NCBI GenBank assembly: GCA_927362715.1
Contig: CAKMIX010000006.1
Span: 47,578 to 111,577 of the forward strand
From: an uncultured Clostridia bacterium
Lineage (GTDB): Bacteria > Bacillota > Clostridia > Oscillospirales > Acutalibacteraceae
Length of the DNA stretch: 64,000 nt
Reading direction: 5' to 3'
The position numbers and the translations under genes are program-made. The notes below the pieces were generated by a model. It was not told the DNA's origin and did no database searches. It saw only the letters and a program-made list of their open reading frames with translations. Position 1 is the first letter of the stretch. The number at the start of each line of letters is the position of its first letter. This document shows positions 44,885 through 52,942 of this stretch, in pieces.

Positions 44885-45645
44885 TTGCGCTCACCGCCCG
44901 TCGCAAGCATGGTCAGCGTGTCCGAGATCTTTTGGTACAGCTGTTCGTTCGTGCTCTCGCCGCGATAGATCTGGTGGAACACCTCGCCGTCCTTGATAAA
45001 GAGCACACGTTCTGCGTGGCTGGCGGCTTTGACGGAGTGTGTCACCATCAGAATAGTTTGTCCGCCGCGGTTGATGTCCCGAAACAAGCGCAGCAGCTCG
45101 TCGGTCGCTTTGGAATCAAGCGCGCCCGTCGGCTCGTCGGCAAGCACCAGACGCGGATTTGTAATGAGTGCCCGCGCCACCGCCGCGCGCTGCTTTTGCC
45201 CGCCGGAGACCTCGTACGGATATTTTTTTAAGATGTCGGCAATGCCGAGCTTCTGCGCAATGGGGTCAAGGCAAGCCTGCATTTCCTTATACGGTTTGCC
45301 GGCGAGCACCAGCGGCAGGAAGATATTGTCCTGCAAAGAAAAGGTGTCAAGCAAATTAAAATCCTGGAACACGAAGCCCAGGTTGTCGCGCCGAAAGGCG
45401 GCAACCTCGGATTCCTTGATCTCGGAAAGATCCACGCCGTCGAGCAAAACTTTGCCGCCCGTGGGCTTGTCGAGCGCCGCCAAAATGTTCAAAAGCGTTG
45501 TTTTGCCCGAGCCCGATTCGCCCATGATCGCTACATACTCGCCCTGCGCCACGCTGAACGTTACGTTTTTGAGTGCCTCCACCTTGTTGCCGCCGAAACG
45601 GGTGGTGTAGGTCTTTTTAAGCCCTGTGACTTCTAAGATGTGCAT
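44881..45645 (-). CDS. bceA: BceA-type ABC transporter ATP-binding protein
   Basis: 254 aa MacB/LolD-like ATPase: Walker A GESGSGKTTLLN (about residue 39), Q-loop FQDFNLLDT, signature VSGGQKQRAAVARAL, Walker B LVLADEPTGALD, H-loop THS. Partner of the following permease. An AAGGAGG site precedes the ATG. A TGC-TACAAT -10 (45681-45686, reverse) and an inverted repeat farther upstream suggest control by the adjacent two-component system. Confidence 0.95.
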   Translation of the reverse strand: MHILEVTGLKKTYTTRFGGNKVEALKNVTFSVAQGEYVAIMGESGSGKTTLLNILAALDKPTGGKVLLDGVDLSEIKESEVAAFRRDNLGFVFQDFNLLDTFSLQDNIFLPLVLAGKPYKEMQACLDPIAQKLGIADILKKYPYEVSGGQKQRAAVARALITNPRLVLADEPTGALDSKATDELLRLFRDINRGGQTILMVTHSVKAASHAERVLFIKDGEVFHQIYRGESTNEQLYQKISDTLTMLATGGERK

Positions 45646-45741
45646 ATCTGCACGCCTCCTTGTTTCGTTCTTGTGGTCTTATTGTAGCAAAACGGGGAAA
45701 CGCTTCGCCATCGATTCGGCTTACATTTCCCCGTGCAAATC

Positions 45742-45755
45742 TTACGGTTTTGTAA
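45742..45755. promoter_or_regulatory. Inverted repeat, candidate BceR operator
   Basis: TTACG-N4-TGTAA, one mismatch from a perfect TTACA-N4-TGTAA dyad, 56 bp upstream of the probable bceA -10. From memory, BceR-like regulators bind a dyad of this form; the match is to recollection, not a computed motif. Confidence 0.45.
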
Positions 45756-45888
45756 GAAGTGGCTTTTGGATCGTATTTATTTCGCAGCGGCGGGAGCAAG
45801 CCCTGCCCTACGGGTTGTTCGGCGCTTTACTGCACACAAACTTTCCCGCCGTGCCTCTCCCCTCTAACCTCTGACAGCTAATATCTGA

Positions 45889-46881
45889 TCACTCCACCTC
45901 AAGCGCATTTTGCGCCAAATCGATGGAGATGACCGTGCCCTTGCCCACTTCGGACTGCGCAGAGATCGAGTGCCCGAGATTGTTAAGGATCCGCCGGCAG
46001 AGATACAGCCCGATGCCGCTTGCGCTTTTGTCCGCCCTGCCGTTTAAGCCCGTGTACCCCTTCTCAAATATACGCGGCAGGTCTTCGGGTGCGATGCCGC
46101 AGCCCGTGTCCCGGATGCAAAGCGTTTTGGGACTTTCCAAAGTTATGGTGATCTCACCGCCTGCGGGCGTGTATTTGACGGCGTTGGAAAGCACCTGCTC
46201 GACGACAAACAGCAGCCATTTTTCATCGGTGACGACAGAGGTCTGCACACCCTCGTAGGAAAGGCGGAGCTTTTTATAGATGAACTGTGTGGAGAATTTG
46301 CGCACCGCTTGTTTCAAGATGGCGTCCAGATCATACGAACGGATCACATAGTCGGTGGAATCGGCATCCAGCCGCAGGAACATCAGCACCATTTCGACAT
46401 ACTGCTCGATGCGGAACAGATCCTCCGACGCGCGCCGGGCTGTGTCCGAATCCTCGTTTTGCAGCGTCAGGCGCATGGACGCGATGGGCGTTTTGATCTG
46501 ATGCGCCCAGACGGTGTAGTATTCGAGCATATCCGTATAGCGCGCATTCATATTGTTTTCGAGCGTGCGCTGCTCGCCGCGCAGCTTCTCGATGATCGCC
46601 TGATAGTCGCGGTCATCCACCGTTATCGCCTCAGGAAAACCTTCCATCAGCGCGGCGGGGCGCTGCATCATTTCTAAAAGCGCACGGTGCTTTTTGCGCA
46701 AAATACGGGCTTTGATAAGCAGCGCCGTCGCCCCGACCGCAAGACAGATCGCCGCAGGGTAAAGCACCGCGCCCAAAGGCAGACTGTATAGATAAAACGC
46801 CGCCGCAAAGACCGCACAGAACAGAAAAAACAACCCGATACCCAGCCGATATTGCTTGAGATAAACAAGAAAGATACGCAT
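45889..46881 (-). CDS. bceS: BceS-type intramembrane-sensing histidine kinase
   Basis: 330 aa: two N-terminal membrane helices (about 12-32 and 36-55) with almost no extracellular loop, the DHp helix with phosphorylatable His in VWAHQIKTPIASMRL (about residue 125), then HATPase motifs N (EQVLSNAVKYTP), G1 (DTGCGIAPEDLPRIFEKGYTG) and G2 (SGIGLYLC). Lack of a sensor domain is the BceS trait: these kinases read the activity of their BceAB transporter. It starts 14 bp after bceR. Confidence 0.94.
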   Translation of the reverse strand: MRIFLVYLKQYRLGIGLFFLFCAVFAAAFYLYSLPLGAVLYPAAICLAVGATALLIKARILRKKHRALLEMMQRPAALMEGFPEAITVDDRDYQAIIEKLRGEQRTLENNMNARYTDMLEYYTVWAHQIKTPIASMRLTLQNEDSDTARRASEDLFRIEQYVEMVLMFLRLDADSTDYVIRSYDLDAILKQAVRKFSTQFIYKKLRLSYEGVQTSVVTDEKWLLFVVEQVLSNAVKYTPAGGEITITLESPKTLCIRDTGCGIAPEDLPRIFEKGYTGLNGRADKSASGIGLYLCRRILNNLGHSISAQSEVGKGTVISIDLAQNALEVE

Positions 46882-46895
46882 GATTTCCCCTCCCT

Positions 46896-47567
46896 TTATT
46901 CCACCAGATACCCCACGCCGAAGCGGGTCGTGATAAAGCCCGGAAGTCCTGCGGCATCCAGCTTTTTGCGCAATCGGTTGACGTTGACCGTAAGGGTGTT
47001 TTCATCCACGAAGCTGTCTGTCTCCCAAAGGCGCTCCATCAGCTTTTCGCGGCTGACGACCTTGCCCTTGTTTTCGAGCAGCGTGTACAAAATACGGTAT
47101 TCGTTTTTGGAAAGCTCGATCTGGCGCCCTTCGTAAGTCAACGTATTGTCGCCCGTGTTTAAGAGCGCGCCGCGGTGCTCTAAGATCGGCACGGCAGCGG
47201 CAAAATCATAGGTGCGCCGCAAAAGCGCCTGAATTTTTGCCGTCAGGACGCTTTGGTCAAAGGGCTTGGCAATAAAATCATCCGCGCCCATGTTCATCGC
47301 CATAACGATATTCATATTGTCCGACGCAGAGGATATGAAGATCACCGGAACCTTGGACACGCGGCGGATCTCCGAGCACCAATGGTAGCCGTTGAAAAAC
47401 GGCAGGGAAATGTCCAAAAGCACCAAATGCGGGTCGTACTGCGCGAATTCCGCCATCACATTGCGGAAATCCGTGACACAGCGCGCGTCCAGTTCCCATT
47501 TTTGCAGCGCTGCGGCGACCGCCTTGGCGATACCGGGGTCATCCTCTACGATCAAAATGCGATACAT
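46896..47567 (-). CDS. bceR: BceR-type OmpR-family response regulator
   Basis: 223 aa: receiver domain with acidic pocket VEDD and phospho-acceptor Asp in LVLLDISLPFFNG (about residue 52), then a winged-helix effector (LSKNEYRILYTLLENKGKVVSREKLMERLW...NTLTVNVNRLRKKL). Pairs with bceS in the same transcript. ATG 47567 follows AAGGAGAAGCTT. Presumed target is the bceAB promoter 2 kb downstream. Confidence 0.95.
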   Translation of the reverse strand: MYRILIVEDDPGIAKAVAAALQKWELDARCVTDFRNVMAEFAQYDPHLVLLDISLPFFNGYHWCSEIRRVSKVPVIFISSASDNMNIVMAMNMGADDFIAKPFDQSVLTAKIQALLRRTYDFAAAVPILEHRGALLNTGDNTLTYEGRQIELSKNEYRILYTLLENKGKVVSREKLMERLWETDSFVDENTLTVNVNRLRKKLDAAGLPGFITTRFGVGYLVE

Positions 47568-47651
47568 AAGCTTCTCCTTACTAAGCTGCCTCGGATCAGA
47601 CCCGATATGCCGAAAACGCACGGACAGCTTATTGGACTGTGTCTTTATGAA

Positions 47652-47681
47652 ATATTACCACACTTTGCACCGGGTTTACAA
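47652..47681 (-). promoter_or_regulatory. Candidate promoter of bceRS
   Basis: Reverse-strand TTGTAA (47676-47681), an 18-bp spacer and TAATAT (47652-47657) with TGG before it. Confidence 0.5.
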
Positions 47682-47728
47682 GCCGGTATGTGGGATATGC
47701 GGGTTTTGTCAAAAACGGGATTTCTTTG

Positions 47729-47757
47729 TTGACTTCTCGTGTGCGCCATGCTAAAAT
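47729..47757 (+). promoter_or_regulatory. Promoter of the uracil permease gene
   Basis: TTGACT (47729-47734), a 17-bp spacer and TAAAAT (47752-47757) with TGC before the -10. It implies a leader of about 180 nt. Confidence 0.75.
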
Positions 47758-47763
47758 TTGTAT

Positions 47764-47945
47764 AATACAAGCGGGGGCTTCGGGCTGCCGCCGCGACAAA
47801 GCCAACGGGGGTTTTGGTATATCGGCGTTTTAAACGCTGTTTTGCAGACGCCATGCTTGCACGTTTGTGCGAAGCCGGCGTTTTCTTTGAGCCAACTTTG
47901 GGTCCGCCTTTGGGCGGTCCAAGAATAAAAAAGTGAGGGTTTCGG
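47764..47945 (+). promoter_or_regulatory. Long structured 5' leader of uraA
   Basis: About 180 nt between promoter and start codon, with at least three hairpin candidates: GGCGT...ACGCC around 47823-47851, GCTTGCAC/GTGC-AAGC around 47853-47874, and a GC-rich stem around 47899-47920 close to the ribosome-binding site. No recognisable PyrR-binding box or purine-riboswitch core. It could be an attenuator, a novel riboswitch, or simply a dispersed repeat inserted in the leader. Confidence 0.45.
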
Positions 47946-49463
47946 ATGAAAGAGAAAAAAGTTTACGGCTACCTCCCCGACGAACGGCCGCCGTTTTGGC
48001 AGCTGCTGCTGTACGCCGTGCAGCAGGTCATCGTCATGTTCCCCGCAACGGTCACCGTGGCGCTGATCACCGGTTTTCAGGTGTCCACCACGATCTTCGC
48101 CAGCGGCCTTGCCACGATCTGCTTTATCCTGATCACCGGGCGCAAGATCCCGCTCTACTACGGGTCGAGCTTCGCGTATCTGACGGCGATCTCGGCGCTG
48201 GTCACCAGCGAGACCGTAATGGAAAAGCTCTCGCCCGAGGCATATGCGCAAATGCTTGCCTGGCAGGAGGGCGCGGTCGCGACACTTCCGACGGAAGCGA
48301 TCCAATACGCGCAGTTCGGCATTGTGATGTCGGGCTTTGTCTCCATCGCCGCAGGTCTCATCATCAAGCTGTTCGGCACCGACGCCGTAGAAAAGATCCT
48401 GCCCCCCACCATCACGGGTCCCGTCGCGATGATCATCGGTCTGACGCTTGCGGGCAACGCGCTGACGGATGCCTACACGCCGTCCGCGACCTTCACGGGC
48501 AGCGACGGGCTCATTTGGCTCGTGTCCCTTTCCACGCTGCTTGCTACGATCCTCTTTTCGAGATACCTCAAGGGCTTCCTCGGCCAGCTGCCGCTGCTTT
48601 TGGGCGCGGCGCTCGGCTGTGTGGTCGCCGCCATCATCTATTTTGCGGGCGGGTGCACCGACGGCATGAACCTGTTTGACCAGATGACTGTGGATTCGCT
48701 CGTTTCCGCCTCCGTATGGAAAGCCGGCAACGGCAGCATCTTCGCGCTGCCCGCGTTCTCCCTGCCGAAGCCCTCGCTCGCGGCAGTCGTTGCCATTATG
48801 CCCATCGCGATCGCGACGATTCCCGAATCCACCGCGCATATGTATCAGCTTGACATTTATGTAAACGATGTGGCGCGCCGCAAGGGCATTTCCAAGAAAT
48901 ATGACCTGGTCAGCAAGCTGGATCGTAACCTCATCGGCGACGGTATCGGCGATATGATCACGGGTATGATCGGCGGCCCTGCGGGCACGAACTACGGCGA
49001 GAACATCTCGACCATGGCGATCACCAAGGTCTTCTCCGTTCCCGTGCTCATCGTTGCGGCGATCATCGCAATGGTCGTTGCCTGCTTCACCCCCCTTATC
49101 CGCGGCATTTACGCCATCCCGACCGCAGTTATCGGCGGGCTTGAGATCTATCTGTTCGGCGCAATCGCCGCACAGGGTATCGCGATCATGATCGACAAGA
49201 AGTGCGACATGTTCTCCTCGAAGAACATCGCTGTCATCGCGTGCATTATGATCATCGGTCTCGGCGGGCAGTATGCCTTCGGCGGCAACATCCCGTTCCC
49301 GGGCTTTACGAACGGCATCCCCTGCGTGGCGGGCGCTGCGGTCGCAGGCATCATCCTCAACCTGCTGTTGAGCATCGGCGAGCGCAAAAAGTCGAAGAAG
49401 ACCGACGACGCGCAGACGGAAGCGGCTGTCGATGCGGAATCCTCTGCAAGCGAACAGGCGTAA
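47946..49463 (+). CDS. uraA: Uracil permease (NCS2 family)
   Basis: Nucleobase:cation symporter. 505 aa with about 14 membrane segments. Family signatures are IPESTAHMYQLDIYVN (about residue 295) and GGPAGTNYGEN (about 342), the latter typical of uracil-type NCS2 members rather than xanthine permeases. The C-terminal 35 residues are a charged, Ala/Ser-rich cytoplasmic tail. The ATG follows AGTGAGGG. It has its own promoter and long leader and ends with a strong terminator; no pyrimidine genes adjoin. Confidence 0.92.
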   Translation: MKEKKVYGYLPDERPPFWQLLLYAVQQVIVMFPATVTVALITGFQVSTTIFASGLATICFILITGRKIPLYYGSSFAYLTAISALVTSETVMEKLSPEAYAQMLAWQEGAVATLPTEAIQYAQFGIVMSGFVSIAAGLIIKLFGTDAVEKILPPTITGPVAMIIGLTLAGNALTDAYTPSATFTGSDGLIWLVSLSTLLATILFSRYLKGFLGQLPLLLGAALGCVVAAIIYFAGGCTDGMNLFDQMTVDSLVSASVWKAGNGSIFALPAFSLPKPSLAAVVAIMPIAIATIPESTAHMYQLDIYVNDVARRKGISKKYDLVSKLDRNLIGDGIGDMITGMIGGPAGTNYGENISTMAITKVFSVPVLIVAAIIAMVVACFTPLIRGIYAIPTAVIGGLEIYLFGAIAAQGIAIMIDKKCDMFSSKNIAVIACIMIIGLGGQYAFGGNIPFPGFTNGIPCVAGAAVAGIILNLLLSIGERKKSKKTDDAQTEAAVDAESSASEQA

Positions 49464-49496
49464 ATCCGCAGTATTTTATAAACGCATAAACAAAAA

Positions 49497-49530
49497 CAGG
49501 AACTTTGCAGAAACAAAGTTCCTGTTTTTT
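49497..49530 (+). terminator. Terminator of uraA
   Basis: Perfect 11-bp stem (49497-49507/49514-49524) with a 6-nt loop and TTTTTT. Confidence 0.92.
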
Positions 49531-49591
49531 ATGCCATAAAGCGTTTATCTGCATTCCGGCATTGCGTTTCCCAGGTTCGAATCCTTTTGTC

Positions 49592-49633
49592 TAAAAAAGA
49601 AACAGCACAGCGGCAAAAGCCACTGTGCTGTTT
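49592..49633 (-). terminator. Terminator of tRNA-Gln
   Basis: Very stable hairpin, 13-bp perfect outer arms (AGAAACAGCACAG and complement) plus an inner GGC/GCC stem, directly after the tRNA and ending in six T on the reverse strand. Confidence 0.88.
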
Positions 49634-49634
49634 C

Positions 49635-49708
49635 TGGCAGCGGTAAAAGGATTCGAACCTCTACATACGGAGTCAGAGTCCGCTGTGCTACCATTACACA
49701 ATACCGCT
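49635..49708 (-). tRNA. tRNA-Gln (anticodon CUG), CCA encoded
   Basis: 74 nt including an encoded CCA. Acceptor arms 49702-49708 and 49639-49645 pair perfectly over 7 bp. The D arm is GTG/CAC, the anticodon stem GCGGA/TCCGT with loop CTCTGAC giving anticodon CUG, and the T arm has GGTTCGAATCC. The discriminator is G. A consensus promoter precedes it and a strong terminator follows, so it is transcribed as a single tRNA. Confidence 0.95.
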
Positions 49709-49727
49709 GTGTGAAATTGCAAGTGGT

Positions 49728-49756
49728 ATTATACAATGTAGCAACGAGAAAGTCAA
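49728..49756 (-). promoter_or_regulatory. Promoter of tRNA-Gln
   Basis: Reverse-strand TTGACT (49751-49756), a 17-bp spacer and TATAAT (49728-49733). Confidence 0.85.
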
Positions 49757-49800
49757 GCCTTTTTCATCAGAATTTCTTGTGAATGCTTATGTTGCCGTGC

Positions 49801-49829
49801 TTTACATGCGCTTTGAAATATGATACAAT
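49801..49829 (+). promoter_or_regulatory. Promoter of the tandem membrane-protein genes
   Basis: TTTACA (49801-49806), a 17-bp spacer and TACAAT (49824-49829) with TGA before the -10. Confidence 0.75.
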
Positions 49830-49918
49830 AAATTTGATTTATATGGGCAGGAAGTTGTGCATAAGCACAAATTGCCCCTGTTTTTCAACCATATGCTGCA
49901 AAAAACGGAGGGTACGGC

Positions 49919-50773
49919 ATGGAAAATGAGCCCCTTGTGCCCAACGGCACAGAGCCGGACGATACAAATACGGACACAGACGCGCGCGAGGCCCTATTCC
50001 TCGCGGCACGCCGCGCGGTCGACAGTTCCGAGCGCCGCGCCGCGCGCAAAGCCGCGCGCAAGACGCCAAGGCACCCGATCGCATATCTGATCAAGGTTGA
50101 CATTGTTTGGCAGCTTCTCAGCTTACTCGCCATCATGCTGCTGACCGTTCTGATCTACCTTGCCGCGTCGGGCGACACGACGCGTGAGCCGTTCGCTACG
50201 CTTTTGCGTCTCAGCGCGGCGGCAGTCGGGCTTGTTTCCGCGGTATGCCTGTCCGCGTTTTTCCGAAAGAAAACCTGCTTCGGCGGTGCGGTCTCGGATT
50301 TCAAGTGGATGTATCTTTTTATCCCGGACGCCGCGACCGGCTGGATCGCCGTCCCGTTTGCCGCCCTTGCCGCCGGCGCCGAGACGCTTTCTGTGCGGAA
50401 CGGTTTGTACCTGTTTTTCGGACTTGTGTCTGTTATTGCGTCCTTTTTGTATTTTGCATACTTTGTCCGCGCTGCCGCCGAGACGGACGTGGACGAACGG
50501 CGAAAGCGGCTCAAGCCCCTGCTCATGCTCTCGCTGCTTGGATATTTGCTCAACCTGATTTTGGACGCGGTGTTTCGGGGCGTTGCGGGGATCTCCGTCT
50601 TCGGCTGGATAGAAACCGCCGCAACACTGGTGGTTTTCTTAGCCGTCCTGTTCGGCGCGGCATTCGGCATATACAAACAGCCGAAGCTCAAAGCGCTTTG
50701 GTTTTCTGTACTGCCGATCCTATACTACCTGCTGCCGAATATCTTTTTCATTGTCCGGAAAGCGATCGCTTGA
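49919..50773 (+). CDS. Membrane protein of unknown function, first of a tandem paralogous pair
   Basis: 284 aa. N-terminus is acidic and polar (1-35) followed by an Arg/Ala-rich helix (AARRAVDSSERRAARKAARKTPRHP), then about seven membrane helices. It ends with FGAAFGIYKQPKLKALWFSVLPILYY. The next gene encodes a paralogue sharing the ARKTPxxPxxYLIK entry into the first helix and the GAAFGIYKQPKLK block. The first copy has no HTH. RBS GGAGGG. I do not recognise the family. Confidence 0.8.
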   Translation: MENEPLVPNGTEPDDTNTDTDAREALFLAARRAVDSSERRAARKAARKTPRHPIAYLIKVDIVWQLLSLLAIMLLTVLIYLAASGDTTREPFATLLRLSAAAVGLVSAVCLSAFFRKKTCFGGAVSDFKWMYLFIPDAATGWIAVPFAALAAGAETLSVRNGLYLFFGLVSVIASFLYFAYFVRAAAETDVDERRKRLKPLLMLSLLGYLLNLILDAVFRGVAGISVFGWIETAATLVVFLAVLFGAAFGIYKQPKLKALWFSVLPILYYLLPNIFFIVRKAIA

Positions 50774-50819
50774 TCTCGCTTTTCAAATATTTGGGGTTCA
50801 AGAGAATGGAGGATTCTGT

Positions 50820-51764
50820 ATGGCAAAACGCACACTTGCGCAATTCCGCGCGGAACAGAACATCTGGCGCAGGGATCTCGCAGAGCTTTTATCGGTTTCG
50901 GAAGCGGAGATCGAACGGCTGGAAATGACGGGCGAGGTGCCCGATGACGCGGCGCAGAAGATCATAGAGACGTATCACCTGCCTGACGACTATTTCACGG
51001 TGGACATAGATGCGCTGCACGCCGCCGCACGCGCGGCGGCGCGCAAGACGCCGAAAAAGCCGGTTTTGTACCTAATAAAAATCGTATTTGTTTGGCAGCT
51101 TTTGGTTTTAGCGCTGTTGACCGCACTGAAAACGCCCGCCAGCATAGCCGGCGCGCTCGGTGCAAGCATCCCCGCCCTGTATTACACGGTATCCGATGTT
51201 TGCTGGACGGTCATTACGATCTGTTCGGGCATATTCCTCGGATCGTATCTCATCAAAAACACGAATTTCCGTGGTCGGGTGGCGGATTTTGAATTTCTGT
51301 ATCCCTTTGTCGCGAATTCGGTCGTTTCATGGGTGATCCTTCCGTTTACTATGAAAACGGTGCAAGCCGGTATAGATTCCGCATGGTTTATTACGGAGGC
51401 GGCAGTTTCACTTGTATTGATGATTATAGACTTTTTCTTTTTAGCGTTCTTCCTGAACGCCGCCGCACAAGCAGACACCGAAAAGGGGCGCAAAACGCTG
51501 CGGATTTTGTTCAGTGCAGTGCTTGCCGGACAGCTTTTGTACCATATCCTTTGGATCGCTTTGGGGTTTTATGCGGATGCGTCGGATTTTGCCCGCACAA
51601 ATATGTTTATTCGTGCTGTCTTTGAGATTCTCATCTTTTACGGCGCGGCGTTCGGCATTTACAAGCAGCCCAAGCTCAAAACGCTGTGGCTCACCATCCT
51701 GCCGATCGCATATTTTGCCTTCCCTGAGGTGATTTCCGTTTTCGGACAGGTCGTACAGGCATAA
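50820..51764 (+). CDS. Membrane protein with N-terminal HTH, second of the tandem pair
   Basis: 314 aa. Residues about 5-60 look like an XRE-type HTH (LAQFRAEQNIWRRDLAELLSVSEAEIERLEMTGEVP), then a linker AAARAAARKTPKKPVLYLIK and about seven membrane helices paralogous to the preceding protein. An HTH joined to a membrane domain suggests a membrane-tethered regulator, but DNA binding is only inferred. ATG 50820 follows ATGGAGGATT. The gap to the first paralogue is 46 bp, so the two are probably one transcript; a strong terminator follows. Confidence 0.82.
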   Translation: MAKRTLAQFRAEQNIWRRDLAELLSVSEAEIERLEMTGEVPDDAAQKIIETYHLPDDYFTVDIDALHAAARAAARKTPKKPVLYLIKIVFVWQLLVLALLTALKTPASIAGALGASIPALYYTVSDVCWTVITICSGIFLGSYLIKNTNFRGRVADFEFLYPFVANSVVSWVILPFTMKTVQAGIDSAWFITEAAVSLVLMIIDFFFLAFFLNAAAQADTEKGRKTLRILFSAVLAGQLLYHILWIALGFYADASDFARTNMFIRAVFEILIFYGAAFGIYKQPKLKTLWLTILPIAYFAFPEVISVFGQVVQA

Positions 51765-51794
51765 AAACGGGCTGCCTTTCGGCAGCCCGTTTTT
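51763..51794. terminator. Bidirectional terminator
   Basis: Perfect 14-bp stem (51763-51776/51781-51794) with a TTTC loop and A5/T5 ends, between the HTH-membrane gene and the convergent spoIID. Confidence 0.93.
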
Positions 51795-52791
51795 ATGCCC
51801 CGGAAAGCGTCGTACCGGGGTAATAATGCGCCAAGATCTCTCCGTAGGTCGCGCCCTGCCGCGCCATATAGTCAGCGCCGTACTGGCTCATGCCCACACC
51901 GTGCCCGTTGCCCGTGCAGGTAAAGGTAAACTGCCCGTCGGCGTATTCCACCGTAAAGGCAGGCGAACGAAGCGACAAAAGCGTGCGAAGCTGCTGCCCG
52001 GTCATGATCTTGCCGCCGACGGTGACAGACGTGACCACGCCCGTTTCATTTTCGGAATATTGTATGTCGGTAAGCCATGCGGACGGATCGTCGCCGAGCA
52101 CGATCTCCGTGTCCGCCGCCGCTTTTGTGCGAATTTCCTCGGCGGAAAGGACGGTCGTTTCGGTGTACTCCGGAGAAAGGCGGTCGCCGGGGCTTGTGAC
52201 CGATTGCAGATACGGCACCTCCCCGCCCCAGATGTTCGCCGCGCTTTCCGTCCGCCCGGGGCACAGCGCACAGTACGCCGCCGTAATATACGCCCCGTCA
52301 TAGGTGAGGGTTTGTCCGCGCACGGTGGTCACCGCTTCGGTGAGCTTTTCGTTATATGCGTCATAGTTGTCGCCCCATTTTTCGCGGCGTGCCGCTTCAT
52401 CCAAATACCCCTGGTGGCGCGCGGGGTCGTCGGAGATGTCCGCGCCCTCAAGCGTCGAATCGGGGTCTGCTTTGAGCCGCTGCACGTTCGTGTACGCCGC
52501 CACCGTCTGCGCCTTAAGCGCTTCCGCATCGGCATCCGCCGACATTTCACTCGCTACACAGCCCACAAGATATTCCACCGTATCCATTTCTACGACATTC
52601 CCGCTCGCCGCCTGCAGCACCGCTACCGTCTCGCTGTCGGTCGCTTCGTCAGACTGCGTTGCCTGCGTCTCCTCCCCGAACAGCACCTCCCGCGCAGCGG
52701 CAAACGAAAAATCGCTGAGATCCAGCACCGCAACGGGCGCCGCAAACATCGCGAGCGCCAGAACGAAGCATAAAATACCGTAGGTTTTCAT
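51793..52791 (-). CDS. spoIID: Stage II sporulation protein D
   Basis: Lytic transglycosylase needed for septal peptidoglycan thinning and forespore engulfment. 332 aa with one N-terminal membrane anchor (about 4-24), then an extracellular part. The SpoIID domain has VEYLVGCVASEMSADADAEALKAQTVAAYT (about residue 72-101, catalytic Glu in SEM) and the C-terminal GHGVGMSQYGA (about 296). Its stop overlaps the shared terminator. No clear sigma-E promoter was found upstream, so its control is unresolved. Confidence 0.94.
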   Translation of the reverse strand: MKTYGILCFVLALAMFAAPVAVLDLSDFSFAAAREVLFGEETQATQSDEATDSETVAVLQAASGNVVEMDTVEYLVGCVASEMSADADAEALKAQTVAAYTNVQRLKADPDSTLEGADISDDPARHQGYLDEAARREKWGDNYDAYNEKLTEAVTTVRGQTLTYDGAYITAAYCALCPGRTESAANIWGGEVPYLQSVTSPGDRLSPEYTETTVLSAEEIRTKAAADTEIVLGDDPSAWLTDIQYSENETGVVTSVTVGGKIMTGQQLRTLLSLRSPAFTVEYADGQFTFTCTGNGHGVGMSQYGADYMARQGATYGEILAHYYPGTTLSGA

Positions 52792-52828
52792 CCGTTTCCC
52801 TGCCTTTCGGAATTTCCCGTGCGTTTGG

Positions 52829-52857
52829 TTGACTTTAGGGCTGTTTTGCGATACAAT
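52829..52857 (+). promoter_or_regulatory. Promoter of citrate synthase gene
   Basis: TTGACT (52829-52834), a 17-bp spacer and TACAAT (52852-52857). Confidence 0.8.
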
Positions 52858-52942
52858 AATTATCTAGATTTTTTCGGCTGTGCCGATCCTGATATATTTC
52901 CGCACCGCGCTGCAGCCGGTGCGCAAAAGGAGACTTTCTTGC

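Noticed and set aside
47764..47945. PyrR-binding attenuator or purine riboswitch in the uraA leader
   Set aside because: Neither the PyrR box nor the conserved purine-riboswitch core is recognisable, so only an unspecified leader is claimed.
47751..48839. Reverse 362-codon frame across the uraA start
   Set aside because: Antisense to uraA with composition expected of a shadow frame. Its last part reads through the leader structure, which is better explained as RNA or repeat.
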